The notes under the pieces were generated by a model that saw nothing but the letters and a program-made list of their open reading frames with translations, had not been told where the DNA came from and did not search any database. From CAZWVM01 sp964637705 (GTDB lineage: Bacteria > UBA8481), in the NCBI GenBank assembly GCA_964637705.1, contig CAZWVM010000158.1:1-8461 (forward strand): DNA of 8,461 nucleotides. The letters run 5' to 3'. Shown piece by piece: positions 1-6,829 of this stretch (position 1 is the first letter of the stretch; each line of letters begins with the position of its first letter). The position numbers and the translations under genes are program-made.

Positions 1-498
1 TCGACCTTCTGGACGGGCGAGGCGGTCTACGGCTTCACCCAGGGCGGCGAGTTCTACATCCGGCTCGGTCTCTCCGACGACGACTACAAGGCCGGCGTCT
101 TCCAACCCTCCTATTCCTCGAAGATGAACTGGGGCATGGGCCTGCGCGGCACGCTTTATGACTCCTGGCAGAACTGGAAGCTGGTCGGCGACGTTCAATG
201 GTTCGCGCGGCCGGGACGCAACTGGCAGAACGCGGACCTGGACTTCTCCGAGTGGCAGGTCTCGACCGGCATGGAGTATAGGCTCTCCAACCAGCTCTTC
301 CCCTATGCCGGTCTCTTCTACCAGGATCTCGAGGTGAAATCGAACAACCAGACGATCCATCCCACGCTCGTTCCGAAGCGCAACGTCGGCGCCTACCTCG
401 GCGCCGGGTATGAACCGGCGCCGAACTGGAGCGTCTTCGCCGAAGGCCGCTTCTCCTCGGGCGGCGGATTCGCGGCCGGGGTTCACCGCCGCTTCTAG
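1..498 (+). CDS. outer-membrane beta-barrel protein, C-terminal 165 residues (5' end outside the window)
   Basis: The reading frame is open from base 1 to the TAG at 496-498, so the gene begins upstream of the window. The visible 165 residues alternate short amphipathic stretches rich in Tyr, Trp and Phe with polar Gly/Asn/Asp turns. Examples are GEFYIRLGLSDDDYKAGVF, WKLVGDVQWFARPG, WQVSTGMEYRLSNQLFPYAG and NVGAYLGAGYEPAPNWSVFAEG. This is the usual pattern of transmembrane beta-strands. The last residue is Phe, after HRR, which fits the C-terminal signal read by the BAM assembly machinery in many outer-membrane proteins. The role is unknown: it could be a small OmpA-like or porin-like barrel, and no specific family is recognised. 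The stop lies 4 bases before the truA start, so the two genes may share a transcript, although their functions look unrelated. The barrel call is inferred from composition and periodicity; the reading frame itself is secure. Confidence 0.78.
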   Translation, partial: STFWTGEAVYGFTQGGEFYIRLGLSDDDYKAGVFQPSYSSKMNWGMGLRGTLYDSWQNWKLVGDVQWFARPGRNWQNADLDFSEWQVSTGMEYRLSNQLFPYAGLFYQDLEVKSNNQTIHPTLVPKRNVGAYLGAGYEPAPNWSVFAEGRFSSGGGFAAGVHRRF

Positions 499-502
499 CC
501 CC

Positions 503-1339
503 ATGACGCGCCGTCACGAGACCGCGCGCGGGAGCCGCCCCGTCGCGGCGTCGCGACGCACGCGGCGCATCGTCGTCAAGCTCGAGTACGACGGCACCCA
601 GTTCGTGGGCTGGCAGGCCCAATCGAACGGCCGCTCGGTCCAGGTCGTCCTGGAGTCGGCGATCAAGGAATCGTTCCGCGAGACGGTTCGCGTCGTCGGC
701 TCGGGCCGCACCGACTCGGGCGTCCACGCCTCGGGCCAGGTCGCCCACTTCGACCTCCGTCACCGCCTCGAGGCCTCCCGCGTCCGCGACGCCCTGAACA
801 GCCGGCTTCCCGCCGACGTCCAGGTCCTGCGCTCGGTGGAGGCGCCGCCGGACTTCCACGCGCGGCGCGACGCCGTCCGTCGCCGGTACGCCTACACGCT
901 CTCGGACGGCGCGGTGCGGCCCGTCATCGACCGCCGGAGAATCGCGTGGACGCCGCAGGAGCTCGACGCGGAGGCGATGCAGGAGGCCGCCCGGGCCTGG
1001 CTCGGCAAGCACGACATGTCCTCCTTCCGGGCGGTCAAGTGCCAGGCCGAATCGCCCGTCAGGACATTGGACACCGTGCGCGTCGAGCGCGTCCCCGGGG
1101 CGGCGGGATGCCTTTCCGGGGATCGAACTCCGATCCTCGTCACGGTCGAAGCTCGATCCTTCCTCCACAACCAGGTCCGGATCATGGTGGGAACCCTGAT
1201 CGAGATCGGGCGCGGTGCGCAGCCTGTCGCGTGGGCGGCCGAGGTCCTCTCCGCGCGCGACCGCGCGGCCGCCGGGCCCACGGCCCCCGCCGAAGGCCTC
1301 GTGCTCGCGTCGGTCTCCTACGACGGATTCGAGATCTGA
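503..1339 (+). CDS. truA: tRNA pseudouridine(38-40) synthase TruA
   Basis: TruA converts uridines 38, 39 and 40 of the tRNA anticodon arm to pseudouridine in the cytoplasm. The 278-residue product has the family length and its landmarks. These are LEYDGTQFVGWQ near residues 27-38, the catalytic-loop motif GSGRTDSGVHASGQVAHF with the expected nucleophile Asp71, RRYAY at 127-131 carrying the conserved Tyr129, and SFLHNQVRIMVGTLIEIGRG starting at 219 in the C-terminal half. The ATG at 503 is preferred. The open frame runs back to 410, but that would overlap the barrel gene heavily, and the conserved domain starts only about residue 22. The first 20 or so residues are an Arg-rich extension slightly longer than in E. 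coli TruA. No clear Shine-Dalgarno sequence precedes the start; the upstream stop is 4 bases away, so translational coupling is plausible. The family call is firm; the exact start is less so. Confidence 0.95.
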   Translation: MTRRHETARGSRPVAASRRTRRIVVKLEYDGTQFVGWQAQSNGRSVQVVLESAIKESFRETVRVVGSGRTDSGVHASGQVAHFDLRHRLEASRVRDALNSRLPADVQVLRSVEAPPDFHARRDAVRRRYAYTLSDGAVRPVIDRRRIAWTPQELDAEAMQEAARAWLGKHDMSSFRAVKCQAESPVRTLDTVRVERVPGAAGCLSGDRTPILVTVEARSFLHNQVRIMVGTLIEIGRGAQPVAWAAEVLSARDRAAAGPTAPAEGLVLASVSYDGFEI

Positions 1340-1368
1340 GCGGCGCGGGTACGGGCCGCGGCAAAAGA

Positions 1369-1398
1369 CTGTCGGCGCCCGGAAGGGGCGCGTAGAAT
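1369..1398 (+). promoter_or_regulatory. candidate dnaE promoter (weak)
   Basis: TAGAAT at 1393-1398 differs from the sigma70 -10 consensus by one base and stands out in a GC-rich stretch. The only possible -35 at a suitable distance is CTGTCG at 1369-1374, with an 18-base spacer and 3 of 6 matches, which is poor. A start site about 7 bases downstream would fall near 1405, the ATG of the short leader ORF. The element sits in the 106-base gap between truA and dnaE, where a separate dnaE promoter would be expected. This is a suggestion from the sequence only. Confidence 0.22.
1375..1391 (+). other. short GC hairpin between truA and dnaE
   Basis: GCGCCC at 1375-1380 pairs perfectly with GGGCGC at 1386-1391 around a 5-base ggaag loop. 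A weaker 5-bp stem, CGCGG/CCGCG, lies just after the truA stop at 1344-1360. Neither is followed by a T-run, so an ordinary intrinsic terminator is not supported. The hairpin could attenuate read-through from truA. It could also affect the purine-rich ggaagg stretch in and beside its loop. In a genome this GC-rich, a 6-bp stem may also arise by chance. Confidence 0.28.
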
Positions 1399-1404
1399 GG
1401 CGCC

Positions 1405-1449
1405 ATGAACCGGATGCATTCCAGCCGCGCGTCGCGAGCCGCCCGATGA
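1405..1449 (+). CDS. possible 14-codon leader ORF overlapping the dnaE start
   Basis: An ATG at 1405 opens a 14-codon frame, MNRMHSSRASRAAR. Its TGA at 1447-1449 overlaps the dnaE ATG at 1446-1448 in the classic ATGA arrangement. dnaE has no visible Shine-Dalgarno sequence of its own, so re-initiation after translating this peptide would give it a way to be translated. A purine-rich ggaagg lies at 1381-1386, rather far upstream at 18 bases. The peptide is Arg/Ser-rich and resembles no known leader. The overlap is seen directly; translation of the ORF is inference, and chance is a real alternative at this length. Confidence 0.22.
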   Translation: MNRMHSSRASRAAR

Positions 1450-4400
1450 CGGCGGAGTTCGTCCACCTCCACGTCCACTCCCACTACAGCCTCCTGGACT
1501 GCACGAACAGGCCGGACGATCTCTGCGCGCGGGCGAAGGAGCTCGGGATGCGCGCGATCGCGCTCACCGACCACGGGAACCTCTTCGGCGCCGTCGAGTT
1601 CCACCAGGCGGCCATCGCCCACCGGCTGAAACCCCTGATCGGGTGCGAACTGTACGTCGCGCCGGGATCGTGCTCGGAGAAGGCCCCGCACCCGGACGGG
1701 TTCGAGCGCGGGTTCCACCTGACGGTCCTGGCGATGAACGACGAGGGATACCGCAACCTGATCCGGCTCTCCTCGCTCGGATACACCGAGGGTTTCTACT
1801 ACAACCCCCGGGTCGATCACGAACTGCTCGCGGCGCACGCCCCGGGTCTCGTCGCCCTTTCCGGATGCCTCTCCGGCCAGGCCGCGCGCCTCTTCCTCGC
1901 CGGCCGCGAGAAGGAGGCGGCGGCGGCCCTGAGGCGCTTCCGCGACATCTTCGGGCCGGAGAACTTCTTCGTGGAGCTGCAGGACCACGGACTGGAACCC
2001 CAGAAGCGGCTGACCGCCTTCCTCGTGGAACGGGCCCGGCACGACGGACTCCCCACGGTCGCGACGAACGACGTCCATTACATCGCCCCCGAGGACGCCT
2101 CCGCGCACGACGCGCTCCTCTGCATCGGCACGCGGAGGCTCCTGCGCGAAACCGACCGCAAGCGGTACGACAGCGACCAGTTCTTCCTCAAATCCCCGGA
2201 GGAGATGAAGCGGCGATTCGTCTTCGATCCGCAGGCGCTCGCGCGCACCGTCGCCATCGCGGAGCGGGCGGAGTTCGAGTTCCGCTTCGGGGTCCTGCAT
2301 ATGCCTGTCTTCCCGGTCCCGATCGGGGCGGGAAGCGAGGCGGATCATCTCGAGGTCCTGGCGCAGGAAGGGCTGCACCGGCGTCTCGGCGACGTGCCGC
2401 GCGAATACGCGGAGCGGATGGCGGCGGAGATGAAGGTCATCGTCGGGAAGGGCTACGCGGGCTATTTCCTGATCGTCTCCGACTTCATCGCCGAGGCGGG
2501 GCGGCGCGGCATCCCGGTCGGACCCGGCCGCGGCTCCGCCGCCGGATCCCTCGTCGCCTGGGCACTCGGGATCACCGAGGTCGATCCGATCCGTTACGGG
2601 CTGATCTTCGAGCGCTTTCTCAACCCCGAGCGCAAGGCCCTGCCGGACATCGACGTCGACATCTGCCAGGCGCGGCGCGACGAGGTGATCGATTACGTGC
2701 GCCAGCGCTACGGCGAGGACCGCGTGGCGCAGATCATCACCTTCGGGACGTTCGGGGCGCGCGCGGTCATCCGCGACGTGGCGCGGATCCACGACCTGCC
2801 GATGAGCGAGACCGAGCGGCTGGCGCGCCTGATCCCGGAGGTCCTGAAGATCACGCTTCCGGACGCGCTGGGGATGGTGGAGGAATTGAAGAAGGCGGCG
2901 GAAGGCGAACACGCGGCGCTCTTCTCCACCGCCCTGAAGCTCGAGGGCCTCGCGCGGCACGCCTCGCGCCACGCCGCCGGCATCGTGATCGGAGACGTGC
3001 CGATCGCGGAGATCGCTCCGCTGTACGTCGACGCGGACGAGAATGTCGTGACCCAGTACGACATGAACTCCATCGAGCCGCTGGGGCTCTTGAAGATGGA
3101 CATCCTCGGCCTGAAGACCCTCACGGTCATCCGCGCCGCCTGTGACCTCTGCCGCCCCCCGCTCGCCCCGGACGCGGCGGGGCCGGCGCCCTACGACGAT
3201 CCCGAGGTCTTCCGGCTCCTCTCCTCCGGACTCACGCTCGGCGTCTTCCAGCTCGACTCGGCCGGCATCCGGGACCTCATCGCCCGCGTCAAGCCCTCCC
3301 GCTTCGAGGATCTCGCCGCGATGATCGCCCTCTACCGCCCCGGCCCGATGGGTCTGACCGAGGACTTCGCGAACCGCAAGCACGGCCGCACGCCGGTGAC
3401 ATACGCGTTCAACGAGCTCGAACCGATCCTGAAGGAGACCTACGGGATCATCCTCTACCAGGAACAGGTGATGCGCATCGCGTCGGAGATGGCCGGGTAT
3501 TCGCTGGCCGAGGCCGACGAGCTGAGGCGCGCGATGGGAAAGAAGAAGCCGGAGATCATGGCGCGCAACCGCGCGAAGTTCCTCGACGGGGCGAAGGCGC
3601 GCGGCATCGAACCACGGACGGCCAACGAGCTCTACAACCAGATCGAGACCTTCGCGGGTTACGGCTTCAACAAGAGCCACGCCGTGGCCTACGCGGTGAT
3701 CGCCTACCAGACCGCCTGGCTGAAGGTCCACCGGCCCGTGGAGTTCATGGCGGTGACGCTCTCGCACGAGGCGGACAACCGCGACAAGCTCGCGCTCTAC
3801 GCGGCCGAGTGCCGCCGGATGGGGCTCGCGATCCTCCCGCCGCACGTCAACCGTTCCGCGGCGCTCTTCGCGCCGGAGGAGATCCGCGAGGGGAACGCGA
3901 CGAGCGCGGCGATCCGGTGCGGACTGGCGGCGGTAAAGAACGCGGGGCTCTCCGCGTGCGAGCTCGTCATCGAGGAGCGAGCCAAGGGACCCTACACGTC
4001 GCTCTGGAATTTCCTCACTCGCCTCGACGCCCGGCGCGTGAATCGCCGCGCGGTCGAAGCCCTCGTGCTCGCGGGCGCCTTCGACGGGCTCGGCCCGAAG
4101 AAGGATCCGCCCTCCCGGCGCGCGATGATGAACGCCCTGCCGCGCCTCTGGGAGCGCGCCGCGGCCGAGCGCCGCGCCTCCGGCAGCGACCAGATCTCCC
4201 TCTTCGGCGACGCCCCGATCTCCGAGGAACCCGCGATCGAGGCGATGGAGGAGTTCGACAACCTGGCCGCGTACGAGCTCGACCACCTCGGCTTCTACCT
4301 CAACCAGCATCCCCTGCTCGCGCGTTTTCCGGCGGCGGCATTCCTCGAGAGTGCCGCGGGCGGCGAGAACCAGGCGGGCTGGTCGCTGGGCCTGGTGAAG

Positions 4401-4847
4401 AGCGTCGAGAAAAGCCTCGACAAGCGCGGCCGCCCGATGGCCCGCGTGACCCTGGAGACGATCGAAGGCCGCGCGGATCTCGTCGTCTTCTCCTCGCTCT
4501 TCACGCGCGCCGCCGCGGCGCTCGTCGAGGGCGAGGCCGTGCTCGCGCGGGGGCGGTTCGAAGCCTCGGGGCGCATGCTCTGCGACGAGGTGACGCCGGC
4601 CGCGGCCGCGCCGTTCCAGGCCGTGATCCGTTTTCCCTCGGGTGTCGCGACGGCGGACCTCGAGAACCTGGAGGCTCGACTCGCGCGCATCCGCGGCGGC
4701 GGTTGCCGCATCGCGATCGAGTTCACCGAGGGGAAGAGGCGTGTGCGGCTGAAGACGCCCCATCGCGTCGATCCCGCCTTCCTCGAGGGCGTGATACCCG
4801 AGGGTTCTCCCGCCACGATCCGGCTATCTCCCCTTTTTTCAACGTGA
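1446..4847 (+). CDS. dnaE: DNA polymerase III alpha subunit (replicative polymerase)
   Basis: This is the catalytic subunit of the replicative polymerase, a C-family enzyme of 1133 residues (E. coli DnaE has 1160). The N-terminal PHP domain spans about residues 5-280, with HLHVHSHYSLLD, TDHGN, GCELY, SGCLSG and TNDVHY. All expected metal ligands appear present: His9, His11, Asp18, His43, Glu68, His91, Cys141, Asp209 and His211. The palm contains GPGRGSAAGS at 359-368. The catalytic acids are Asp403 and Asp405 in PDIDVDIC, and Asp552 in KMDILGL. A helix-hairpin-helix region lies near 822-885, the internal clamp-binding motif QISLF at 916-920, and an OB fold from about 978, followed by a short C-terminal domain. 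The ATG at 1446 is chosen because the conserved PHP motif begins five residues later; the frame is open further upstream but shows no homologous-looking sequence. It lies 106 bases after truA. There is no polC-type exonuclease insertion. Confidence 0.97.
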   Translation: MTAEFVHLHVHSHYSLLDCTNRPDDLCARAKELGMRAIALTDHGNLFGAVEFHQAAIAHRLKPLIGCELYVAPGSCSEKAPHPDGFERGFHLTVLAMNDEGYRNLIRLSSLGYTEGFYYNPRVDHELLAAHAPGLVALSGCLSGQAARLFLAGREKEAAAALRRFRDIFGPENFFVELQDHGLEPQKRLTAFLVERARHDGLPTVATNDVHYIAPEDASAHDALLCIGTRRLLRETDRKRYDSDQFFLKSPEEMKRRFVFDPQALARTVAIAERAEFEFRFGVLHMPVFPVPIGAGSEADHLEVLAQEGLHRRLGDVPREYAERMAAEMKVIVGKGYAGYFLIVSDFIAEAGRRGIPVGPGRGSAAGSLVAWALGITEVDPIRYGLIFERFLNPERKALPDIDVDICQARRDEVIDYVRQRYGEDRVAQIITFGTFGARAVIRDVARIHDLPMSETERLARLIPEVLKITLPDALGMVEELKKAAEGEHAALFSTALKLEGLARHASRHAAGIVIGDVPIAEIAPLYVDADENVVTQYDMNSIEPLGLLKMDILGLKTLTVIRAACDLCRPPLAPDAAGPAPYDDPEVFRLLSSGLTLGVFQLDSAGIRDLIARVKPSRFEDLAAMIALYRPGPMGLTEDFANRKHGRTPVTYAFNELEPILKETYGIILYQEQVMRIASEMAGYSLAEADELRRAMGKKKPEIMARNRAKFLDGAKARGIEPRTANELYNQIETFAGYGFNKSHAVAYAVIAYQTAWLKVHRPVEFMAVTLSHEADNRDKLALYAAECRRMGLAILPPHVNRSAALFAPEEIREGNATSAAIRCGLAAVKNAGLSACELVIEERAKGPYTSLWNFLTRLDARRVNRRAVEALVLAGAFDGLGPKKDPPSRRAMMNALPRLWERAAAERRASGSDQISLFGDAPISEEPAIEAMEEFDNLAAYELDHLGFYLNQHPLLARFPAAAFLESAAGGENQAGWSLGLVKSVEKSLDKRGRPMARVTLETIEGRADLVVFSSLFTRAAAALVEGEAVLARGRFEASGRMLCDEVTPAAAAPFQAVIRFPSGVATADLENLEARLARIRGGGCRIAIEFTEGKRRVRLKTPHRVDPAFLEGVIPEGSPATIRLSPLFST

Positions 4848-4897
4848 GATTCTCTTTCGGGAAGCCTGCACAGCTTTAGCCCCCTTCATCGAATCTT

Positions 4898-4990
4898 GAA
4901 AGGTTCCGAAAGGTGTAAAGTTTTGCGGTGGAGCGTCGATATTGGATTTAGCCAAGGGAATGGCTGGAGTTCACATGGGCCGAAAGGTTC
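4898..4990 (+). repeat. three copies of GAAAGGT in the dnaE-small ORF spacer
   Basis: GAAAGGT occurs at 4898-4904, 4908-4914 and 4982-4988. The first and third copies extend to GAAAGGTTC, and the second and third share a preceding C. The first two start exactly 10 bases apart, about one helical turn, as in tandem sites for a DNA-binding protein. All lie on one strand within the 160-base non-coding stretch upstream of the 60-codon gene, which is visibly less GC-rich than its surroundings. TTGAAA at 4896-4901 could be a -35 box overlapping the first copy, but no good -10 sits 16-18 bases further on; GATATT at 4938-4943 is the best -10-like hexamer nearby. A regulatory role is inference. Confidence 0.4.
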
Positions 4991-4993
4991 ACA
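4969..4993 (+). repeat. GTTCACA direct repeat before the small ORF
   Basis: GTTCACA is present at 4969-4975 and again at 4987-4993, 18 bases apart. The first is followed by TGGG and the second by GGG. The second copy abuts the ribosome binding site and overlaps the third GAAAGGTTC copy. The repeat could be a regulator or RNA-structure element acting on translation start, or a small local duplication. Confidence 0.33.
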
Positions 4994-5000
4994 GGGAGGT
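4994..5000 (+). promoter_or_regulatory. strong ribosome binding site of the 60-codon ORF
   Basis: GGGAGGT lies 7 bases before the ATG at 5008. It is the clearest Shine-Dalgarno sequence in the left half of the window and decides the start of the small gene. A lesser GGAG at 4966-4969, 5 bases before an in-frame ATG at 4975, would support a 71-residue form. Confidence 0.7.
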
Positions 5001-5007
5001 AGCTGAG

Positions 5008-5190
5008 ATGGTCATTTACGAGATGGATCACTGGGTCCTCTTCGACACCCTCAACAACGATCAGATCGACCGGTTGAAGACGGTCATCTCGAGCCGCGTC
5101 AAACCCGAATCGTCCGCGCGTCCCGCGCCCGGCGCCTCGTTCCAGTCCCTGCTCGATGCGGAGACGATGAAGCTGGAGAAGAAATCGTAG
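5008..5190 (+). CDS. small hypothetical protein, 60 residues
   Basis: I do not recognise this protein. The 60 residues begin MVIYEMDHWVLFDTLNNDQI. The N-terminal half, to about residue 32, looks like a mixed hydrophobic and acidic helix-turn-helix-sized segment containing DQIDRLKTVISSR. A Pro/Ala/Ser-rich linker follows (KPESSARPAPGAS), and then a charged C-terminal helix with FQSLLDAETMKLEKKS. No signal peptide, membrane segment, Cys cluster or known motif is seen. The start at 5008 is supported by the GGGAGGT site 7 bases upstream; in-frame starts at 4942 (TTG), 4960 and 4975 would give longer forms. It follows dnaE by 160 non-coding bases and is the last + strand gene before the convergent operon. 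The strong ribosome site and protein-like composition favour a real gene; its function cannot be told from the sequence. The acidic and amphipathic character would suit a small protein-binding partner, but that is speculation. Confidence 0.66.
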   Translation: MVIYEMDHWVLFDTLNNDQIDRLKTVISSRVKPESSARPAPGASFQSLLDAETMKLEKKS

Positions 5191-5212
5191 CCGGGCCCCG
5201 GGGGCGCCCGGC
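5190..5212. terminator. GC-rich hairpin between convergent genes, possible two-way terminator
   Basis: GCCGGGC at 5190-5196 pairs perfectly with GCCCGGC at 5206-5212 across a 9-base loop. It starts at the last base of the small gene's stop codon and ends 6 bases before the stop of the opposing TPR gene. The position suits termination of both transcripts. No T-run follows on the + strand, and only a mild one (gatttctt) follows on the - strand, so it is not a canonical intrinsic terminator. Confidence 0.42.
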
Positions 5213-5218
5213 ACGATC

Positions 5219-6829
5219 CTACGGCCGGCTTTCCGCCGAGGGCGGCTCGCCCAGGCATTTTTCGAGCTCACCGAGTTTTTCCGCAAGAATTTCAGGCGTC
5301 TCGGCGCGACCGGTCGCGGCGGCGGCGCGATAGAGGACGAGCGCTTCGCGCCTCATGCCCAGCCGCGCATACGCGTCCGCCAGGTGCTCCATGATCGTGG
5401 GTTCCCCGGGCATGAACTGGTGGGCCTTCTCGAGCGACAGGCGCGCCATGTCGTACTGGCCGCGCTGATAGAAGATCCATCCGAGCGAATCGATATACTG
5501 CGGATTCTCGGGGTCGATCTCGAGCGCTTTCCGGACGAGTTCCTCGGCGCGATCGAGGTTCCATCCCTTCTCGGCCCAGGTGTAACCGACGTAGTTGAGG
5601 GCGGAGGCGTTCCGGGGCTCGAGCGCGATCACGCGCAGGAAGATCTCGATCGCGCGCGTCTCGTCCCCGAACCGGTGCCAGGTCAATCCGAGCGACCAGA
5701 GCGCGACCGTGTCGCGGATCTCGTCGAGCGAAAGGCCCGCGAGCCGTTCCTGCGCCCGCGTCTCCTCGCCCGCGGCGGCATAGGCCTGCGCCAGGAGCAC
5801 GCCGACATGAGGGCGGGCGCCGATCGCCCAGGCGCCCTCGAGGGCGGAGACCAGGGCCGCCGTCTCGGTGCCGGAGCGGGCGGCCAGGAGCGCCGTCTCG
5901 AGGTAGCCGGTTTCGGTGCCGGTCCTCTGGGCGAGAACGAGCATGGTGCGCGCGGCGAGGGCGAAGTCGCCCTTCTGGATGGCGAGCCGGGCCAGGAGCT
6001 TCCGCAGGGCGTTGTTCTTGTCCGGGGACTGGGCGAGCATGCTCTCCAGTTCCGTCACCGCCTCGTCGTAACGCTCCGACTCGACAAAGAGCGTCAGCCG
6101 CCGACGCGAAGCCTCGAGGCGACCCGGGTTGATCGCGAGCACGCGCCCCCAGGCCGTGAGCGCCGCCGAGTCGTCTCCGAGTTCCTCCGAGATGATCGCG
6201 ATGTTCTCGGCGGCCTCCGCGTAGTTGGGATTCTCGCGCAGGGCGTCGTGAAAGGCGCGCCGCGCCTCCTCGTAGCGCTTGAGCCGCACGAGAGCGACGC
6301 CGAGGTGGAACTGGGCGGCGGCGGCGCCGGGTTTCAAGGCGGGGTAGCCGCGGAAGGCCTCGACGACGCCCGCGAGATCGTTGCGGTTCTCGCGCAGCAA
6401 CCCGAGGCGCAGGCGGCTCTCGAGATCGTCCGGCTTCAAGGCGAGGCGACGGACGAGGTAGGAGTCGGCGAGGAGGGATTCGCCGCGGTTCCCGGCGATT
6501 TCGGCGAGGATGAGGCAGGCGTCGGCGGCCGTCGAGTCCTCCTGCAGGGCGCGAGCCGCGAACTTCTCCGCCTCCGGGTTCCGCCCGACGCGAAGATAGG
6601 CCTCGGCGAGGCGCGTCAGGATCTCGGGCGAGGTCTGCCTCAGCCGGTAGGCCCGCTCCAGTTCGGCCGCCGCGCCGGCCCAGTCGCCGATCCGCGCGCG
6701 GTAGGCGGCGACGGCGTAGGAGCTGAAGATCGCCCGTTCCACGTAGGGATTCGACTCCGCGGCCGAGGCCGGAAGGGCGGCGAGGATGAGAGTGAAGAAC
6801 AGCGCCGCCCCGGCGGCGCGCCGGATCAT
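5219..6829 (-). CDS. exported TPR-repeat protein
   Basis: This 536-residue protein starts with a typical Sec signal peptide: MIRR, a hydrophobic stretch to about residue 20, then ASA before AES, giving likely cleavage near 23-24. There is no lipobox Cys. The rest is a run of tetratricopeptide repeats with the usual G, Y, A and P spacing, for example GDWAGAAAELERAYRL (48-63), LAEAYLRVGRNPEAEKFAARAL (74-95) and HLGVALVRLKRYEEARRAFHDAL (about 175-197). The end carries the pair NYVGYTWAEKG (412-422) and DSLGWIFYQRGQYD (447-460), a signature of a widespread family of TPR proteins in Gram-negative bacteria. Such proteins are protein-interaction scaffolds in the periplasm or at the outer membrane; the partner is unknown. 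Its ATG overlaps the atpC stop (ATGA, 6826-6829) and it lacks a clear ribosome site, so it is probably translationally coupled to atpC. A role linked to ATP synthase is possible but unproven. Confidence 0.93.
   Translation of the reverse strand: MIRRAAGAALFFTLILAALPASAAESNPYVERAIFSSYAVAAYRARIGDWAGAAAELERAYRLRQTSPEILTRLAEAYLRVGRNPEAEKFAARALQEDSTAADACLILAEIAGNRGESLLADSYLVRRLALKPDDLESRLRLGLLRENRNDLAGVVEAFRGYPALKPGAAAAQFHLGVALVRLKRYEEARRAFHDALRENPNYAEAAENIAIISEELGDDSAALTAWGRVLAINPGRLEASRRRLTLFVESERYDEAVTELESMLAQSPDKNNALRKLLARLAIQKGDFALAARTMLVLAQRTGTETGYLETALLAARSGTETAALVSALEGAWAIGARPHVGVLLAQAYAAAGEETRAQERLAGLSLDEIRDTVALWSLGLTWHRFGDETRAIEIFLRVIALEPRNASALNYVGYTWAEKGWNLDRAEELVRKALEIDPENPQYIDSLGWIFYQRGQYDMARLSLEKAHQFMPGEPTIMEHLADAYARLGMRREALVLYRAAAATGRAETPEILAEKLGELEKCLGEPPSAESRP

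Noticed and set aside
35..1168. A 377-codon open frame on the - strand across the barrel gene and truA
   Set aside because: It is very Arg/Asp-rich, crosses two real genes on the other strand, and has no family resemblance.
1397..1408. ATG at 1397 (three codons, MAP then stop) as a leader peptide
   Set aside because: It is too short to support. Although ggaagg sits about 10 bases upstream, nothing else suggests it is translated.
1643..3145. A 500-codon frame on the + strand inside dnaE, in a different phase
   Set aside because: It is an Arg/Gly/Pro-rich shadow of dnaE with no motif; the dnaE frame is uninterrupted here.
1182..4763. A 1193-codon open frame on the - strand opposite dnaE
   Set aside because: It is a codon-position mirror of dnaE in GC-rich DNA. 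The product is low-complexity Arg/Glu/Asp/Val/Leu with no domain, and it also runs into truA. The + strand frame carries every DnaE motif.
4785..4840. A T6 run at 4834-4839 and a bulged stem at about 4783-4800 as a dnaE terminator
   Set aside because: The T-run and stem lie inside the dnaE coding region before its stop, and the stem is about 35 bases from the T-run, so they do not make an intrinsic terminator.
4942..5007. Longer N-terminus of the small ORF from TTG 4942
   Set aside because: It would put the leader repeats and the strong ribosome site inside the coding sequence; the ATG at 5008 has the best-spaced ribosome site.
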